A DNA stretch of 64,000 nt from an uncultured Lachnospiraceae bacterium. Lineage in GTDB: Bacteria > Bacillota > Clostridia > Lachnospirales > Lachnospiraceae. The stretch is taken from the NCBI GenBank assembly GCA_947165275.1, contig CAMUZQ010000003.1, positions 24,587 to 88,586 on the forward strand. The letters run 5' to 3'. Both the position numbers and the translations under genes were made by a program. This document shows, in pieces, positions 26,350 to 36,120 of the stretch (positions within the stretch are counted from its first letter, which is position 1; every line of letters starts with the position of its first letter). The notes under the pieces are model-generated. The model did no database searches. It was not told where the DNA came from and saw nothing but the letters and a program-made list of their open reading frames with translations.

Positions 26350-27273
26350 TCAGTCGTTCTGGTTTGAGGTGAATTTGTAAACCGCGAAGCTCAATATACC
26401 CGTTACAATGAGCAGTATCACCGATAAAGCCCCTGACATTCCGTAATTCTTATTGAAAAGATGTTTGTTCAGGAACATGATGAGCGTCATGGTCGTCCTG
26501 TCGGGAGCACCCTCTCCGGCTGTCAGGATCTGCGGCACATCGAACATCTGCAGTCCGCCTATAAGTGAGGTTATGAGCACAAATACAAATATGGGTCTTA
26601 AGAGCGGCATCGTTATCCGCCAGAAGATCTGGTTTGAGGTAGCCCCGTCAACCTCTGCTGCTTCGAAAAGAGAAGTATCTATTCCCATCATGCCGGCAAG
26701 CAGCAGGATAGTCGTATTGCCGAACCACATCAGGAAATTCATGAAGCCTACCAGCATTCTCGCGCTGCCGGTATTGGACATGAATTTATACGGCTCGGAA
26801 ATGAGTCCTGCCTGCATGAGCATGGAGTTTATCGGCCCCGAATCAGCAAACAGTGTGAAGAACAGCATCGCAAATGCAGCTGCCATGATCAGGTTGGGAA
26901 GATAGATCACCGTTTTGAAAAATCTCTGTCCCTTTATCCTGAGAGAAGGATCCGAGAACCAGGCTGCAAGCAGCAGTGATACGATGATCTGCGGGATGAA
27001 GCCCAGGATCCACATTACAAACGTATTTTCCGTATATTTCCAGATGTCCGCATTGGAGAGCAGAGTGGCATAGTTCTCCATCCCGATGAAATTAGGTCCT
27101 ATCTGCTTAAGGCCCGAGCGGTAATTCTCGAAAAAGCTGTAATAGATCGTTGAAACAAAGGGTATCAGCTGGAATACAGCGTACACGATCATAAAGGGAA
27201 GCAGAAATATATAGCCCCATTTATTATACTTTACTACATTGGAGCTTCCGCTCTTTTTCTTTCCCCCGTCCAT
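26350..27273 (-). CDS. carbohydrate ABC transporter permease, MalF type (CUT1)
   Basis: 307 residues, six membrane helices, with a short basic N-terminus (KKKSG). The EAA loop reads EAAEVDGATSNQIFWRITMP (about 205-224). The ATG follows AGGAGG. It is the partner of the MalG-type permease 68 bases downstream and lies 203 bases after the binding-protein gene; the gap carries a hairpin that may reduce permease expression relative to the binding protein. Confidence 0.92.
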   Translation of the reverse strand: MDGGKKKSGSSNVVKYNKWGYIFLLPFMIVYAVFQLIPFVSTIYYSFFENYRSGLKQIGPNFIGMENYATLLSNADIWKYTENTFVMWILGFIPQIIVSLLLAAWFSDPSLRIKGQRFFKTVIYLPNLIMAAAFAMLFFTLFADSGPINSMLMQAGLISEPYKFMSNTGSARMLVGFMNFLMWFGNTTILLLAGMMGIDTSLFEAAEVDGATSNQIFWRITMPLLRPIFVFVLITSLIGGLQMFDVPQILTAGEGAPDRTTMTLIMFLNKHLFNKNYGMSGALSVILLIVTGILSFAVYKFTSNQND

Positions 27274-27406
27274 ATTAAAACCTCCTATGATGATTTATGT
27301 CTGATATCCGGATGACTCCGGCCGGATGCAGTTTTGTTCATGTTCAGAGTCCACAGCAAACCTTTGTCCGCAAACATCCATTGTCAACTCTGAACTTTTT
27401 TATAAA

Positions 27407-27436
27407 GGGAGCCCGCCCGCATCCGGGCAGGCCCCT
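27407..27436 (-). terminator. hairpin between binding protein and permease genes
   Basis: GCCCGCCCG (27411-27419) pairs with CGGGCAGGC (27424-27432) with one mismatch, flanked by further GGG/CCC. Only a short T tract follows on the minus strand, so it is likely a leaky terminator or a 3'-end stabiliser allowing excess binding protein. Confidence 0.5.
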
Positions 27437-27476
27437 GATAAGCATAAAGTGTTACAGCTGATGGAAATACCTTGAT

Positions 27477-28970
27477 TCAGAATGAAAGCTCAGGATATTT
27501 CTCCTTAACTGCCGTCTGGAAGTTTGCTACTGCCTTATCGTAGTCTACCTTGCCTTCGAAGTAATCCTTCATTGCAGCCTGGAAGGACTCGTTGCAGCCC
27601 TGATCATAATCTGAGATCTTGCTCATATCAACCTTCTCAGCACCGTCAGCCAGCTGCTTGTAAGGATTCTGTCCGCCGAGGATCTTGTTTCCGAAGGATG
27701 TATCTGCTGCAAGCTCTCCGAGAAGTGAAGGACTGTTAACGCAGTCGGAATCCTTCTCAACGATCTCCCTGAGAACAGCCTTGTCAGTTGTCATTGTGAG
27801 CATGATATCCTTGACAAGTGTGGGGTTATCTGTTCCGGTTGCACCGCAGATCCATGTGCCGCCCCAGTAGAATGACTGAGGTCCTACGCAAAGTCCCCAA
27901 CGTCCTGCATTTGCCACTGATCCCTCAGTATCGGCTGCCATACAGAAGTTGATAAGCCATGCGGGTCCGAAATAAGCAAATACTTTTCCTTCAGGATAGA
28001 AGCCCTTGTTCCAGTCATCTGACCAGAGATCATAGGTATTTGTCTCTTTTGCATCCACCAGTGCTTTGGAATCCTCAACCCACTTCTCAATATTGGGGTC
28101 GATCTGAACTGTAGTCCCGTCAACCCAGGGCTTGGAAACGTTGTTTGAATATACACGATATGAATCATTTACGGTTGATTCTACGAAATAGCCTGCCTTT
28201 TTAAGATCCTCAGCAGTCTTGTTGAATGTTGCCCAGTCCTTCACCTTCTCCTGTACCTCTTCAGGCTCCTCGGTTCCAAGCACTTCCTTGGCAATATCCC
28301 TGTTATAGATAAGACCTGCCGAGCATGCCTGCCATGAAAGGCCTCTGAGCTTGCCGTTGGTATCTGTCACGATATCCTGAGTATACTTGTACTGATCTGA
28401 GATATCAGCTGCTGCGATGCCAAGATCATCCATTGACATTGCTACTGCAGGATCTGCATTTACATATTTTAATGCATAATCTGCCTCTACAAGGAAGATA
28501 TCTACCTTATCATCTGCTGCAGCGCTCTCATTAGTCGGAAGAATCTCATCAAGATGGTTCTGATAAGCGTTGTCATCGGTAGGAGTGATGATCCACTTTA
28601 CTGTTACATCACCGATCTTTCCGCTGTTAGGATCGCTGGCGTCTGCCTCATATCCGGGATAGTGATCCGTAACCCTGCTCTTGAACTCCTCATTCCAGCA
28701 CTGGATATTGAGGACCTTGCCCTCATCCGATGCAGTTGCCGTATCTGCTGCGCTGTCTGCAGCTGCTGCATCATCCGCAGGAGCTGCCTCATCTGCAGGA
28801 GCCGCCTCGTCTGCAGGAGCTGCCTCATCCGCAGGAGCCGCCTCATCCGCAGGAGCCGCTGCATCTGCTGCTGCAGGTGCTGCTGTATCTGCTGCTGCGC
28901 CTCCGCATCCTGCAAGGAGTGTAGCTGTCATTGCCGCTGTAAGCATAATACTTACGATCTTCTTTTTCAT
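27477..28970 (-). CDS. extracellular sugar-binding lipoprotein (CUT1)
   Basis: 497 residues. Lipoprotein signal KKKIVSIMLTAAMTATLLAGCGG with lipidated Cys22, then a low-complexity Ala/Pro/Asp/Glu linker made of a six-residue unit APADEA repeated about five times, and a periplasmic-binding-protein type fold (NIQCWNEEF from about residue 89, SWQACSAGLIYNRDIA about 210, and IEKWVEDSKALVD). It captures the sugar outside the cell for the two permeases downstream. GGAGGGAAAAA precedes the ATG. Regulation by the LacI gene just upstream is likely. Confidence 0.92.
   Translation of the reverse strand: MKKKIVSIMLTAAMTATLLAGCGGAAADTAAPAAADAAAPADEAAPADEAAPADEAAPADEAAPADDAAAADSAADTATASDEGKVLNIQCWNEEFKSRVTDHYPGYEADASDPNSGKIGDVTVKWIITPTDDNAYQNHLDEILPTNESAAADDKVDIFLVEADYALKYVNADPAVAMSMDDLGIAAADISDQYKYTQDIVTDTNGKLRGLSWQACSAGLIYNRDIAKEVLGTEEPEEVQEKVKDWATFNKTAEDLKKAGYFVESTVNDSYRVYSNNVSKPWVDGTTVQIDPNIEKWVEDSKALVDAKETNTYDLWSDDWNKGFYPEGKVFAYFGPAWLINFCMAADTEGSVANAGRWGLCVGPQSFYWGGTWICGATGTDNPTLVKDIMLTMTTDKAVLREIVEKDSDCVNSPSLLGELAADTSFGNKILGGQNPYKQLADGAEKVDMSKISDYDQGCNESFQAAMKDYFEGKVDYDKAVANFQTAVKEKYPELSF
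28768..28857. repeat. five tandem 18-bp units in the lipoprotein linker
   Basis: Five in-frame units of the form GC(C/A)TC(A/G)TC(C/T)GCAGGAGC(C/T), each coding six residues of the APADEA linker. Units 4 and 5 are identical. In-frame slippage would change linker length without shifting the frame. Confidence 0.85.
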
Positions 28971-29022
28971 TTTTTCCCTCCTTAAATGAATTAGGTGAAT
29001 TTATGTATAAGGCTCTGCCGCC

Positions 29023-29031
29023 TTTATACCA
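29023..29031 (-). promoter_or_regulatory. extended -10 promoter of the binding-protein operon
   Basis: On the minus strand TGG plus TATAAA (29023-29028) lies about 50 bases before the lipoprotein ATG and directly after the LacI stop. The -35 would fall within the end of the LacI gene. Confidence 0.45.
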
Positions 29032-29037
29032 TATTGA

Positions 29038-30051
29038 TCAGATCAGGCTCTTTACCGAATCCCCCTTCAGGAGCTTACCCTCGACAACCACCCTCTCGGG
29101 TATGGCCGTTTTCGGCCTCTCTATCATCTGCACAAGTCTTCTGGCCGCCAGCTCCCCTATGGTATCTGTATTCTGCTCTATAGTCGCAAGCTTCGGTTCA
29201 AGAACCTTGGCTATCCTTATCCCGTCATACCCCGCAATGGATATATCATCCGGTATGGAAAGCCCTCTCGCCTGCAATGCATTGATCCCGCCTATCGCTG
29301 AGAAGTCATCCGGATATATGATGCAGGTCGGCGGATCCGGCAGCTCTAAAAGCTCAGCCGTAAACTTATATGAAACATCCGGCTTCCTGTAGATGCCTTC
29401 CTTGATATATTCGTCCGGAACCGTTGCTCCGAAATCCTCCAGTGTCTTATAAAAGCTTGCCAGCCGGTTTCTTGTTACCGAGGAATCCGCACCGTGTATA
29501 TATGCTATCTTTCTGTGTCCGCATTCCTTATATATATAGGTTACAAGCTCTCTCATGCCGCTCACATTATCCGATATTATGGCTGTGCGGTTATCAAAGG
29601 TGTGATCTATGGTCACCACCGGCATGTCACTTGTAGCAAGCTCCACCACATCCGGATCGTCAAAATCTATACAGGCAAGGATCACTCCGTCATAGCCTCT
29701 GTATCTGCAGTGTTCAAGATACTTCATGTTCATAACGCTCTTGTTGCTGTTTATGAAGCTTATATCATATCCCTTGGCCTCTGCCGTCCTTTTCAGGGAA
29801 TCAAGCACCGCCGCATAGAAGTCATGTGTAAATCCGTTTCCGGCCTCGTCTCTGAAAAGCACCCCTATATTATGGCTCCTGTTGGTCTTTAAGGTCCTTG
29901 CCGAGGCATTCGGAAAATATCCCATCTCCTTTGCAGTTTCCCTGACCTTCTTCTTGGTGGCTTCACCTATATCACTGTGATCATTCAGGGCCTTGCTCAC
30001 TGTGGCCACCGACACACCTATTTTTTTTGAAATATCCTTCATAGAGACCAT
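29038..30051 (-). CDS. LacI-family transcriptional regulator
   Basis: 337 residues. N-terminal helix-turn-helix MKDISKKIGVSVATVSKALN plus hinge helix ASARTLKTNRS, then a sugar-binding effector domain (IGVLFRDEAGNGF, DGVILACIDFDDPDVV, TCIIYPDDFSAIGG, SIAGYDGIRIAKVLEP). I place the start at 30051, which has GGAGG 11 bases before it; an ATG six codons upstream overlaps that site. Located between the CUT1 operon and cellobiose phosphorylase, it probably represses both until a glucoside is present. The ligand is inferred, not visible. Confidence 0.92.
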   Translation of the reverse strand: MVSMKDISKKIGVSVATVSKALNDHSDIGEATKKKVRETAKEMGYFPNASARTLKTNRSHNIGVLFRDEAGNGFTHDFYAAVLDSLKRTAEAKGYDISFINSNKSVMNMKYLEHCRYRGYDGVILACIDFDDPDVVELATSDMPVVTIDHTFDNRTAIISDNVSGMRELVTYIYKECGHRKIAYIHGADSSVTRNRLASFYKTLEDFGATVPDEYIKEGIYRKPDVSYKFTAELLELPDPPTCIIYPDDFSAIGGINALQARGLSIPDDISIAGYDGIRIAKVLEPKLATIEQNTDTIGELAARRLVQMIERPKTAIPERVVVEGKLLKGDSVKSLI

Positions 30052-30117
30052 TCTTATCTGAACCTCCATGCAAAACGTCTAATTTATATCAGGTCTCTAC
30101 TTGCATCTGACGCTCCC

Positions 30118-30130
30118 TTAAACGTTTTCG
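30118..30130. promoter_or_regulatory. possible LacI/CcpA-type operator
   Basis: TTAAACGTTTTCG has a central CG and pseudo-palindromic AAACGTTT, as in operators of LacI-family regulators. A related GCAAAACGTC lies at 30069-30078, before the LacI start. Which regulator binds is not known. Confidence 0.35.
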
Positions 30131-30318
30131 CAATTCGAATATATAACAAACTGCCAAACATGTCAATACATTTTTCGATATTTTGGTCATTTTATATAAA
30201 AACTCCGCCTCGCGCCCCCTGATACTCCCGGTTTCCGGCCGGATCGCCTCTATTTTTGCTTAAACCTTTAAGCTTTTTAGTACAATATGACTAAATTTTG
30301 ATTTCATTGTATTTTTTG

Positions 30319-30347
30319 TTGTATTTCCTGATCCTATGGAATATAAT
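30319..30347 (+). promoter_or_regulatory. sigma-A promoter of cellobiose phosphorylase
   Basis: TTGTAT (30319-30324), 17 bases, TATAAT (30342-30347). It overlaps the beginning of an upstream in-frame extension of the gene, which shows that this extension is not translated. Confidence 0.7.
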
Positions 30348-30428
30348 CAAAACAAATCCGGTTTATGCCGGCAGCTTAATCGTTATAGGTACCTTTATCA
30401 ATCAACTCATTTTAACGGGGGTAAAAAC

Positions 30429-32864
30429 ATGAATTTCGGACATTTTGACGACGACAACATGGAATACGTCATCACCACACCGAAGACTCCGCTGCCCTGG
30501 ATCAATTATCTCGGCAGCAATGATTTTTTTTCGCTGATCTCGAATACCGGCGGCGGTTATTCCTTTTATAAGGATGCAAAGCTGCTCCGCATCACCAGGT
30601 ACAGATACAATGATGTGCCTCTGGATTCGAACGGCAAATATTTCTATATCAAGGACGGATCCACTGTGTGGAATCCCGGCTGGCAGCCTACAAAGACTCC
30701 GCTTGATGAATATGAGTGCCGTCACGGCATAGGCTATACAAGGTTTCACGGAAAGAAAGACGGGGTCAGCGCAGATGTATTATGCTTCGTTCCTATGGAT
30801 GACACCTGTGAGGTACAGCGCATAGAGCTCAGAAATGATACCTCCTCGGAAAAGAAGCTGCAGCTTTTCTCATATGTTGAGTTCTGTCTCTGGAATGCGA
30901 TGGATGACATGACAAACTACCAGAGAAACCTTTCCACAGGTGAGGTCGAGGTCATAGGCAGCACCATATATCATAAGACGGAATACAGGGAGCGGCGCAA
31001 TCACTATGCAGTATATTCCGTTAATACCGATGCTGACGGTTTCGATACCTCCAGAGACGAGTTCATCGGAGTTTATAATTCAGGAGCTGATCCCGATGCG
31101 GTCCTTGAGGGAAAATGCCGTAATTCGATCGCTTCAGGCTGGTACCCCATTGCATCGCATCAGATAGATGTCACCCTCGCTCCCGGGGAAAGCAGATCAT
31201 TTATATTTGTTCTCGGCTACTGTGAAAATCCCGAGGATCAGAAATGGGAGAAGAAGGACGTGATCAACAAGGCTCCCGCCGAAAGAATGCTTGCCAGGTA
31301 CCGGTCTGATGCCGATGTTGAAAGATCCTTCAACGCTCTGAAGGAATACTGGAAGAAGCTCCTCGCCAAATTCACCGTGGATACCTCCAATGATAAGGTA
31401 AACCGGATGGTCAATATCTGGAACCAGTATCAGTGTATGGTCACCTTTAATATGAGCCGGTCAGCATCCTATTACGAGTCCGGAATCGGAAGAGGCATGG
31501 GCTTCAGGGATTCCTGTCAGGATCTTCTCGGCTTTGTTCATCTTATCCCGGACAGAGCCAGACAGAGAATAATAGACATCGCTTCCACACAGTTCCCGGA
31601 CGGCTCCGCATATCATCAATACCAGCCGCTTACAAAAAAGGGGAATTCCGATATAGGCTCCGGCTTCAATGATGATCCTCTCTGGCTTATTGCCGGGACC
31701 TCGGCCTATATCCGTGAAACAGGCGATACATCCATTCTTGACGAAAAGGTTCCGTATGATAACGACATGTCTATGGCAACCCCTCTCTTCGATCACCTTA
31801 CCAGAAGTCTGGATTATATCATCGGACATAAGGGTCCTCACGACCTCCCCCTTATAGGCCGCGCTGACTGGAACGACTGCCTGAACCTCAACTGCTTCTC
31901 AGAGCATCCCGGAGAATCCTTCCAGACCTTCGGCCCTTCAGAAGGACCTGTGGCTGAGTCCGTCTTTATCGGAGGGATGTTTGTCAAATACGGCAACGAA
32001 TATGCGGATCTCTGTGACTTTATCGGCAGGCCGGACGAGGCAGAAAGAGCCAGAGCCGAGGTCGAAAAAATGACAAAAGCCCTCCTTACTGCAGGCTGGG
32101 ACGGAAAATGGTTTATCAGAGCCTATGATGCGCATGGCAATAAGGTAGGCTCCAATGAATGTGAAGAAGGAAAGATATATATCGAGCCCCAGGGCTTCTG
32201 CGTACTTGCCGGAGTCGGAGTAGAGACCGGCGAAGCGCAGCAGGCCATGGATTCCGTCAAGGAGCTTCTCGATACGGATTATGGCATAATGATCCTCCAG
32301 CCAGCATATACAAGGTATCATGTAGAGCTCGGAGAGATCTCCTCTTATCCGCCCGGATACAAGGAAAATGCCGGTATCTTCTGTCATAATAATCCCTGGG
32401 TATCCATAGCGGAAACCGTGGTAGGAGACGGCGACAGAGCTTTTGAGATCTACCGCAAAACCTGTCCTGCCTACCTTCAGGACATATCGGAAATACACCG
32501 CACCGAGCCCTATGTTTATTCACAGATGGTGGCAGGACGCGATGCCAGATTCCATGGGCAGGGCAAAAACTCCTGGCTGACGGGAACGGCAGCATGGACC
32601 TTTACGGATATATCCCAGTACATCCTCGGCGTTTATCCTACATTGAACGGTCTTCAGATCAATCCCTGCATTCCTCACGGCTTCGGAGACTTCAGCATTG
32701 TACGTGAATACAGAAATGCCGTATATCACATCACTGTCAGCAACCCTTCCGATATATGCAAGGGCGTGGCAAAAATGGTAGTGGACGGGAAGGAAGTTTC
32801 CGGTAACGTGATACCTTATGATAAATCAAAAAAGGATGTGCATGTAGAGATCACCATGGGCTGA
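30429..32864 (+). CDS. cellobiose phosphorylase (GH94)
   Basis: Splits cellobiose with phosphate into glucose and glucose-1-phosphate in the cytosol, saving ATP. 811 residues, the family length. N-terminus [20 protein letters not shown] and [14 protein letters not shown] match known cellobiose phosphorylases; the ADWNDCLNL motif (Asp480, Asp483) holds the general acid, and [16 protein letters not shown] (about 354-369) lines the active site. I place the start at 30429 behind GGGGGT since the longer frame includes the promoter. Divergent from the LacI gene and next to the CUT1 importer, so cellobiose or short cello-oligosaccharides are the likely substrate. Followed by a strong terminator. Confidence 0.95.
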   Translation: MNFGHFDDDNMEYVITTPKTPLPWINYLGSNDFFSLISNTGGGYSFYKDAKLLRITRYRYNDVPLDSNGKYFYIKDGSTVWNPGWQPTKTPLDEYECRHGIGYTRFHGKKDGVSADVLCFVPMDDTCEVQRIELRNDTSSEKKLQLFSYVEFCLWNAMDDMTNYQRNLSTGEVEVIGSTIYHKTEYRERRNHYAVYSVNTDADGFDTSRDEFIGVYNSGADPDAVLEGKCRNSIASGWYPIASHQIDVTLAPGESRSFIFVLGYCENPEDQKWEKKDVINKAPAERMLARYRSDADVERSFNALKEYWKKLLAKFTVDTSNDKVNRMVNIWNQYQCMVTFNMSRSASYYESGIGRGMGFRDSCQDLLGFVHLIPDRARQRIIDIASTQFPDGSAYHQYQPLTKKGNSDIGSGFNDDPLWLIAGTSAYIRETGDTSILDEKVPYDNDMSMATPLFDHLTRSLDYIIGHKGPHDLPLIGRADWNDCLNLNCFSEHPGESFQTFGPSEGPVAESVFIGGMFVKYGNEYADLCDFIGRPDEAERARAEVEKMTKALLTAGWDGKWFIRAYDAHGNKVGSNECEEGKIYIEPQGFCVLAGVGVETGEAQQAMDSVKELLDTDYGIMILQPAYTRYHVELGEISSYPPGYKENAGIFCHNNPWVSIAETVVGDGDRAFEIYRKTCPAYLQDISEIHRTEPYVYSQMVAGRDARFHGQGKNSWLTGTAAWTFTDISQYILGVYPTLNGLQINPCIPHGFGDFSIVREYRNAVYHITVSNPSDICKGVAKMVVDGKEVSGNVIPYDKSKKDVHVEITMG

Positions 32865-32883
32865 TCTGCCCGTAAAAATACGA

Positions 32884-32919
32884 AGATCCCCGGTTTGCAG
32901 CAAACCGGGGATCTTTTTT
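32884..32919 (+). terminator. intrinsic terminator of cellobiose phosphorylase
   Basis: GATCCCCGGTTTG (32885-32897), 3-base loop, CAAACCGGGGATC (32901-32913), then six T residues. It also separates the gene from the convergent ABC operon. Confidence 0.93.
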
Positions 32920-32923
32920 CTGT

Positions 32924-34000
32924 TCAATAGGATCTTTCCGAGATCAGCTCCTCCGTCAGAAGAGTGACCGTATAAGGATTGTTTCTCACCTGGATAGTTC
33001 CGATATAGGATACCCCTGAAAACTGCCCTTCTTCAATATATGTCTCTTTTTCTATGGGTCTGCCCTCCTCCAGCGATCTGATCACTTCTGTGAGCCGGGG
33101 ACCATACAAAGGATTACACTCGGTATTTACTGCTATCTTGCCGTCAAAGGTCAGCTGCAGTCCATTATGACTGGAGTCAAAGGACAAAACCATGAATTCC
33201 CCGTTGTCTATGTCCAGACCGACCTTATACCCCTTTGCTTCTATGGCTTCTATAGCTCCATAAGCCATGTTGTCATTCTCGGCATAAACCACATTGATAT
33301 CTTTTCCGAATTTATCAAGCATTTCCGTCATGACCTCTTTACCCTTGGCTGTAGTAAAATCTCCTGTTTCCTGCGCAAGGATACGCCAGTTTTTATTCAG
33401 CATCGCAGCCTCCTCCAGGGCCGAGGTCCTCCCAAGCTGTGCCGATGCTCCCAAAGTCCCCTGTATATCTACTATATTAATGTTACGGGCCACACCCTTA
33501 CTGCTCAGATATTCCTGCAGCCAGACACAGGCTCTCTCTCCTTCAAGCTTGAAATCCGAGCCTATCCAGCAGGCGTACAGCGATCCGTCATCCACCCGGA
33601 TCCGTCTGTCATACACAATGATCGGGATCCCGGCATCTCTGGCCTCGGATAATACCGAATCCCAGCCGGTTTCAACTATGGGATCGAGAACTATATAATC
33701 TACTCCCTGATCTATGAATTCCCGGATAGCCTTGAGCTGATTCTCCTGCTTCTGCTGCGCATCATCAAAGATCAGATCATAACCCTCTGCCGGGCTGAAG
33801 GCCTCTCTGACAGATGCAGTCGATGCCATACGCCAGTCTGATTCGGATCCTATCTGTGACAGGCCTATGGTTATCTTATCGTCAGTATGCTTTAGGCTGC
33901 TCTTTTGATCATATCCGTCAGACGCAGAAATTCCCGCCCGGCCACAGGAGCCGAGCAGGAATATCATGATCGCCGCAATAAATACCAAAGCTTTTCTCAT
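32924..34000 (-). CDS. second YtfQ-like sugar-binding lipoprotein
   Basis: 358 residues, lipoprotein signal ALVFIAAIMIFLLGSCG (Cys19). The body matches YtfQ of the galactofuranose importer closely in pattern: IGLSQIGSESDWR, then DAQQKQENQLKAIREFIDQG, DPIVETGWDSVL and IPIIVYDRRI, and QGTLGASAQLGRT. It differs from the paralogue at 37765 in keeping the QQKQEN motif. It directly follows the second permease (no gap) as the last gene of the operon. Carrying a second binding protein could broaden the ligand range. Substrate inferred as a furanose or pentose. Confidence 0.88.
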   Translation of the reverse strand: MRKALVFIAAIMIFLLGSCGRAGISASDGYDQKSSLKHTDDKITIGLSQIGSESDWRMASTASVREAFSPAEGYDLIFDDAQQKQENQLKAIREFIDQGVDYIVLDPIVETGWDSVLSEARDAGIPIIVYDRRIRVDDGSLYACWIGSDFKLEGERACVWLQEYLSSKGVARNINIVDIQGTLGASAQLGRTSALEEAAMLNKNWRILAQETGDFTTAKGKEVMTEMLDKFGKDINVVYAENDNMAYGAIEAIEAKGYKVGLDIDNGEFMVLSFDSSHNGLQLTFDGKIAVNTECNPLYGPRLTEVIRSLEEGRPIEKETYIEEGQFSGVSYIGTIQVRNNPYTVTLLTEELISERSY

Positions 34001-35044
34001 TTACCTTTTTCCGGTCTGTCTGGACCTCAGAACAGCAAACAGACTTTGAATAACTATGAATATAAAAAGCAGGGCCGCAGTAAGGATATTGGGCCAGGAG
34101 GATGCCAGCTTGCCGTTTGTCTTTACTATGGATGATATAGTTCCGTTTATCAGCACTCCGAAGAAAGAGCCTATAACATTTCCTACCCCTCCTGTCAGCA
34201 GTGTACCTCCGATGACTGCGGATGAGATCGCATCCATCTCAAGTCCGGTTGCCTGTGAAACAGAACCTGCCATGGTATTAAGACAATAGCAGATACCTCC
34301 GATGGAGCAAAGGAATGAAGAAAGCATGTAAGCCTTCATCTTTATCAGCTTGACATTGAGTCCCATCATAGCCGCCGAGCTCTCACTTCCACCCACTGCA
34401 TAAAGAGAACGTCCGAACTTTGTATATCTGAGGATCAGGAAAATAGCGATCAGCACGATCAGCGCGACCACTACGCCGGGTCTCACATAGGGCGCCATAT
34501 ATTTGCCCTTATTGTTGGTATAGCCGCCAAAGGGCACTATGACCTTTGCATTGGCCCAGGCATAGAAAGTAGGACTTATCTCCTGAGTGATCGAAACCTG
34601 ATCTGTACATATTACAGCCGTCATACCCCTGCAGAAGAACATTCCCGCCATTGATACGATGAAGGGCTGTATCTCAAGATATCCAACAAGGAATCCCTGG
34701 AAGATACCGAATACTATACCTATCAGCAGCACCAGGATTATCATGGGAACGGCGCCGATACCTTTCTGCATACCGACAGCCAGAAGCATACAGTCCATGG
34801 CTATCAGGGCGCCTACGGAAATATCTATTCCACCGGTCAGCATGACACAGGTCATGCCACAGGCCACGCAGATCAGTCCGGCGTTGGTTATCAGTATATT
34901 AAGAAACGTCTGGAAATGCGTGAAGCCCTTTGAACCATATGCTATGCAGCCGCCTGCATAAAGCACTATGAACAGCGCTATGGTTATGAGCAGGAGCATC
35001 GTGTTGCTGTTAATGCTCTTCTTTGAATCAGCCTTCTTGCTCAT
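34001..35044 (-). CDS. sugar ABC permease, YjfF/RbsC type (CUT2)
   Basis: 347 residues with about nine membrane helices. VMLTGGIDISVGALIAMDCML (about 84-104) is the RbsC-type signature, followed by GFLVGYLEIQPFIVSMAGMF and the late AISSAVIGGTLLTGGVGNVIG loop that contacts the ATPase. It starts with a four-base overlap with the previous permease gene and ends one base before the binding-protein gene. One half of a heterodimeric channel as in YtfT-YjfF. Confidence 0.9.
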   Translation of the reverse strand: MSKKADSKKSINSNTMLLLITIALFIVLYAGGCIAYGSKGFTHFQTFLNILITNAGLICVACGMTCVMLTGGIDISVGALIAMDCMLLAVGMQKGIGAVPMIILVLLIGIVFGIFQGFLVGYLEIQPFIVSMAGMFFCRGMTAVICTDQVSITQEISPTFYAWANAKVIVPFGGYTNNKGKYMAPYVRPGVVVALIVLIAIFLILRYTKFGRSLYAVGGSESSAAMMGLNVKLIKMKAYMLSSFLCSIGGICYCLNTMAGSVSQATGLEMDAISSAVIGGTLLTGGVGNVIGSFFGVLINGTISSIVKTNGKLASSWPNILTAALLFIFIVIQSLFAVLRSRQTGKR

Positions 35045-36120
35045 GCTCTCACCCCCTTTGCAGCTGCGCGAGCCGCACTCTGCTTCCTGAGAAACGCCTT
35101 AAACGGCGGTGCCTCTATCACAACTATCAATATAACTATAACCGCCTTGAACACCGGTGCCTGGATCGACGAAACGCCCAGTGCGTAAAGCGTGGTCGTT
35201 ATAGCCTGTATCGTATACGCTCCAATTATGGAGCCGGCAAGATTGAACTTGCCTCCGCCGAGGCTGTTGCCGCCGAGAGCCACAGACAGGATCGCATCCA
35301 TCTCAAGATAAAGACCGATATTGTTTGAATCAGCCGAGGTGATCCTTGAGGATGCCACGATACCTGCTATAGCAGCGAAAAGTCCGCAAAGCATATATGC
35401 CAGGAAGATAAGGAGTCTGGAATTAAGTCCAGCTATCCGGCTGGCCTTTGCGTTGATACCGACCGACTGTATATACATACCGAGCGCTGTCTTTTTCAGA
35501 ACCAGTGAAACCACTATGATGCACACAGCCGTGATGATTATCGGAGTGGGAACAGGTCCTGTAAATGCACCGATATAGGCGAAGGAAGGATTCCTGACAT
35601 AAACTATAAGGTCGTTGCAGAGCAGAAGTCCGATCGCTCTTGCAGCTGAATATAATATAAGTGTAGCAACCATGGGCTGAATGGAAAGATGCGCAACCAG
35701 CGTACCGTTAAAGGCTCCGCATACAAGTCCCATGACTATCGCGCAAAGCAGACCTATACCAAGAGGAACCGCCAGGGTAGTTGTGGAGGATACTCCATAG
35801 CCTGCAAGCATCATACACATAAAGCTTGCGCAAAGACTCATTACCGATCCTACGGAAATGTCTGTACCGGCAGATGCCGATACCACAAGGGTCATTCCTA
35901 TTGCCAGTATGGCAACCTCCGATCCTCTGTTGATTATATCAATGATACGTCCGTACAGTATGGTCCCGCTGGTCGTTGTATTTCTCAATGATATCATGAA
36001 GAACGAGAGAGGATTTGATCCCGTTGCCGCATCATATATTATATTCACCGCCATGACCAGTATGAGCGCTACAACCGGCAGGAACAGCGGCCATGACTTT
36101 ATCTTATTCCACGTTTTCAT
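35041..36120 (-). CDS. sugar ABC permease, YtfT/RbsC type (CUT2)
   Basis: 359 residues, about nine membrane helices. Carries the same landmarks as its neighbour: LVVSASAGTDISVGSVMSLC, NGTLVAHLSIQPMVATLIL and MDAILSVALGGNSLGGGKFN. It overlaps the ATPase stop by one base and the next permease start by four, so the set is tightly coupled. The pair of different permeases (not a homodimer) fits YtfT plus YjfF rather than RbsC. Confidence 0.9.
   Translation of the reverse strand: MKTWNKIKSWPLFLPVVALILVMAVNIIYDAATGSNPLSFFMISLRNTTTSGTILYGRIIDIINRGSEVAILAIGMTLVVSASAGTDISVGSVMSLCASFMCMMLAGYGVSSTTTLAVPLGIGLLCAIVMGLVCGAFNGTLVAHLSIQPMVATLILYSAARAIGLLLCNDLIVYVRNPSFAYIGAFTGPVPTPIIITAVCIIVVSLVLKKTALGMYIQSVGINAKASRIAGLNSRLLIFLAYMLCGLFAAIAGIVASSRITSADSNNIGLYLEMDAILSVALGGNSLGGGKFNLAGSIIGAYTIQAITTTLYALGVSSIQAPVFKAVIVILIVVIEAPPFKAFLRKQSAARAAAKGVRA

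Noticed and set aside
28768..28857. Tandem repeats taken as a CRISPR array
   Set aside because: Units are contiguous 18-mers without spacers, in frame within a lipoprotein gene.
28604..28915. Gln/Arg-rich 103-residue minus-strand ORF
   Set aside because: It is an alternative frame of the lipoprotein gene's repeat region.
30336..30428. 31-codon N-terminal extension of cellobiose phosphorylase
   Set aside because: A TTGTAT-17-TATAAT promoter overlaps it, and known family members start at MxFGxFDD.
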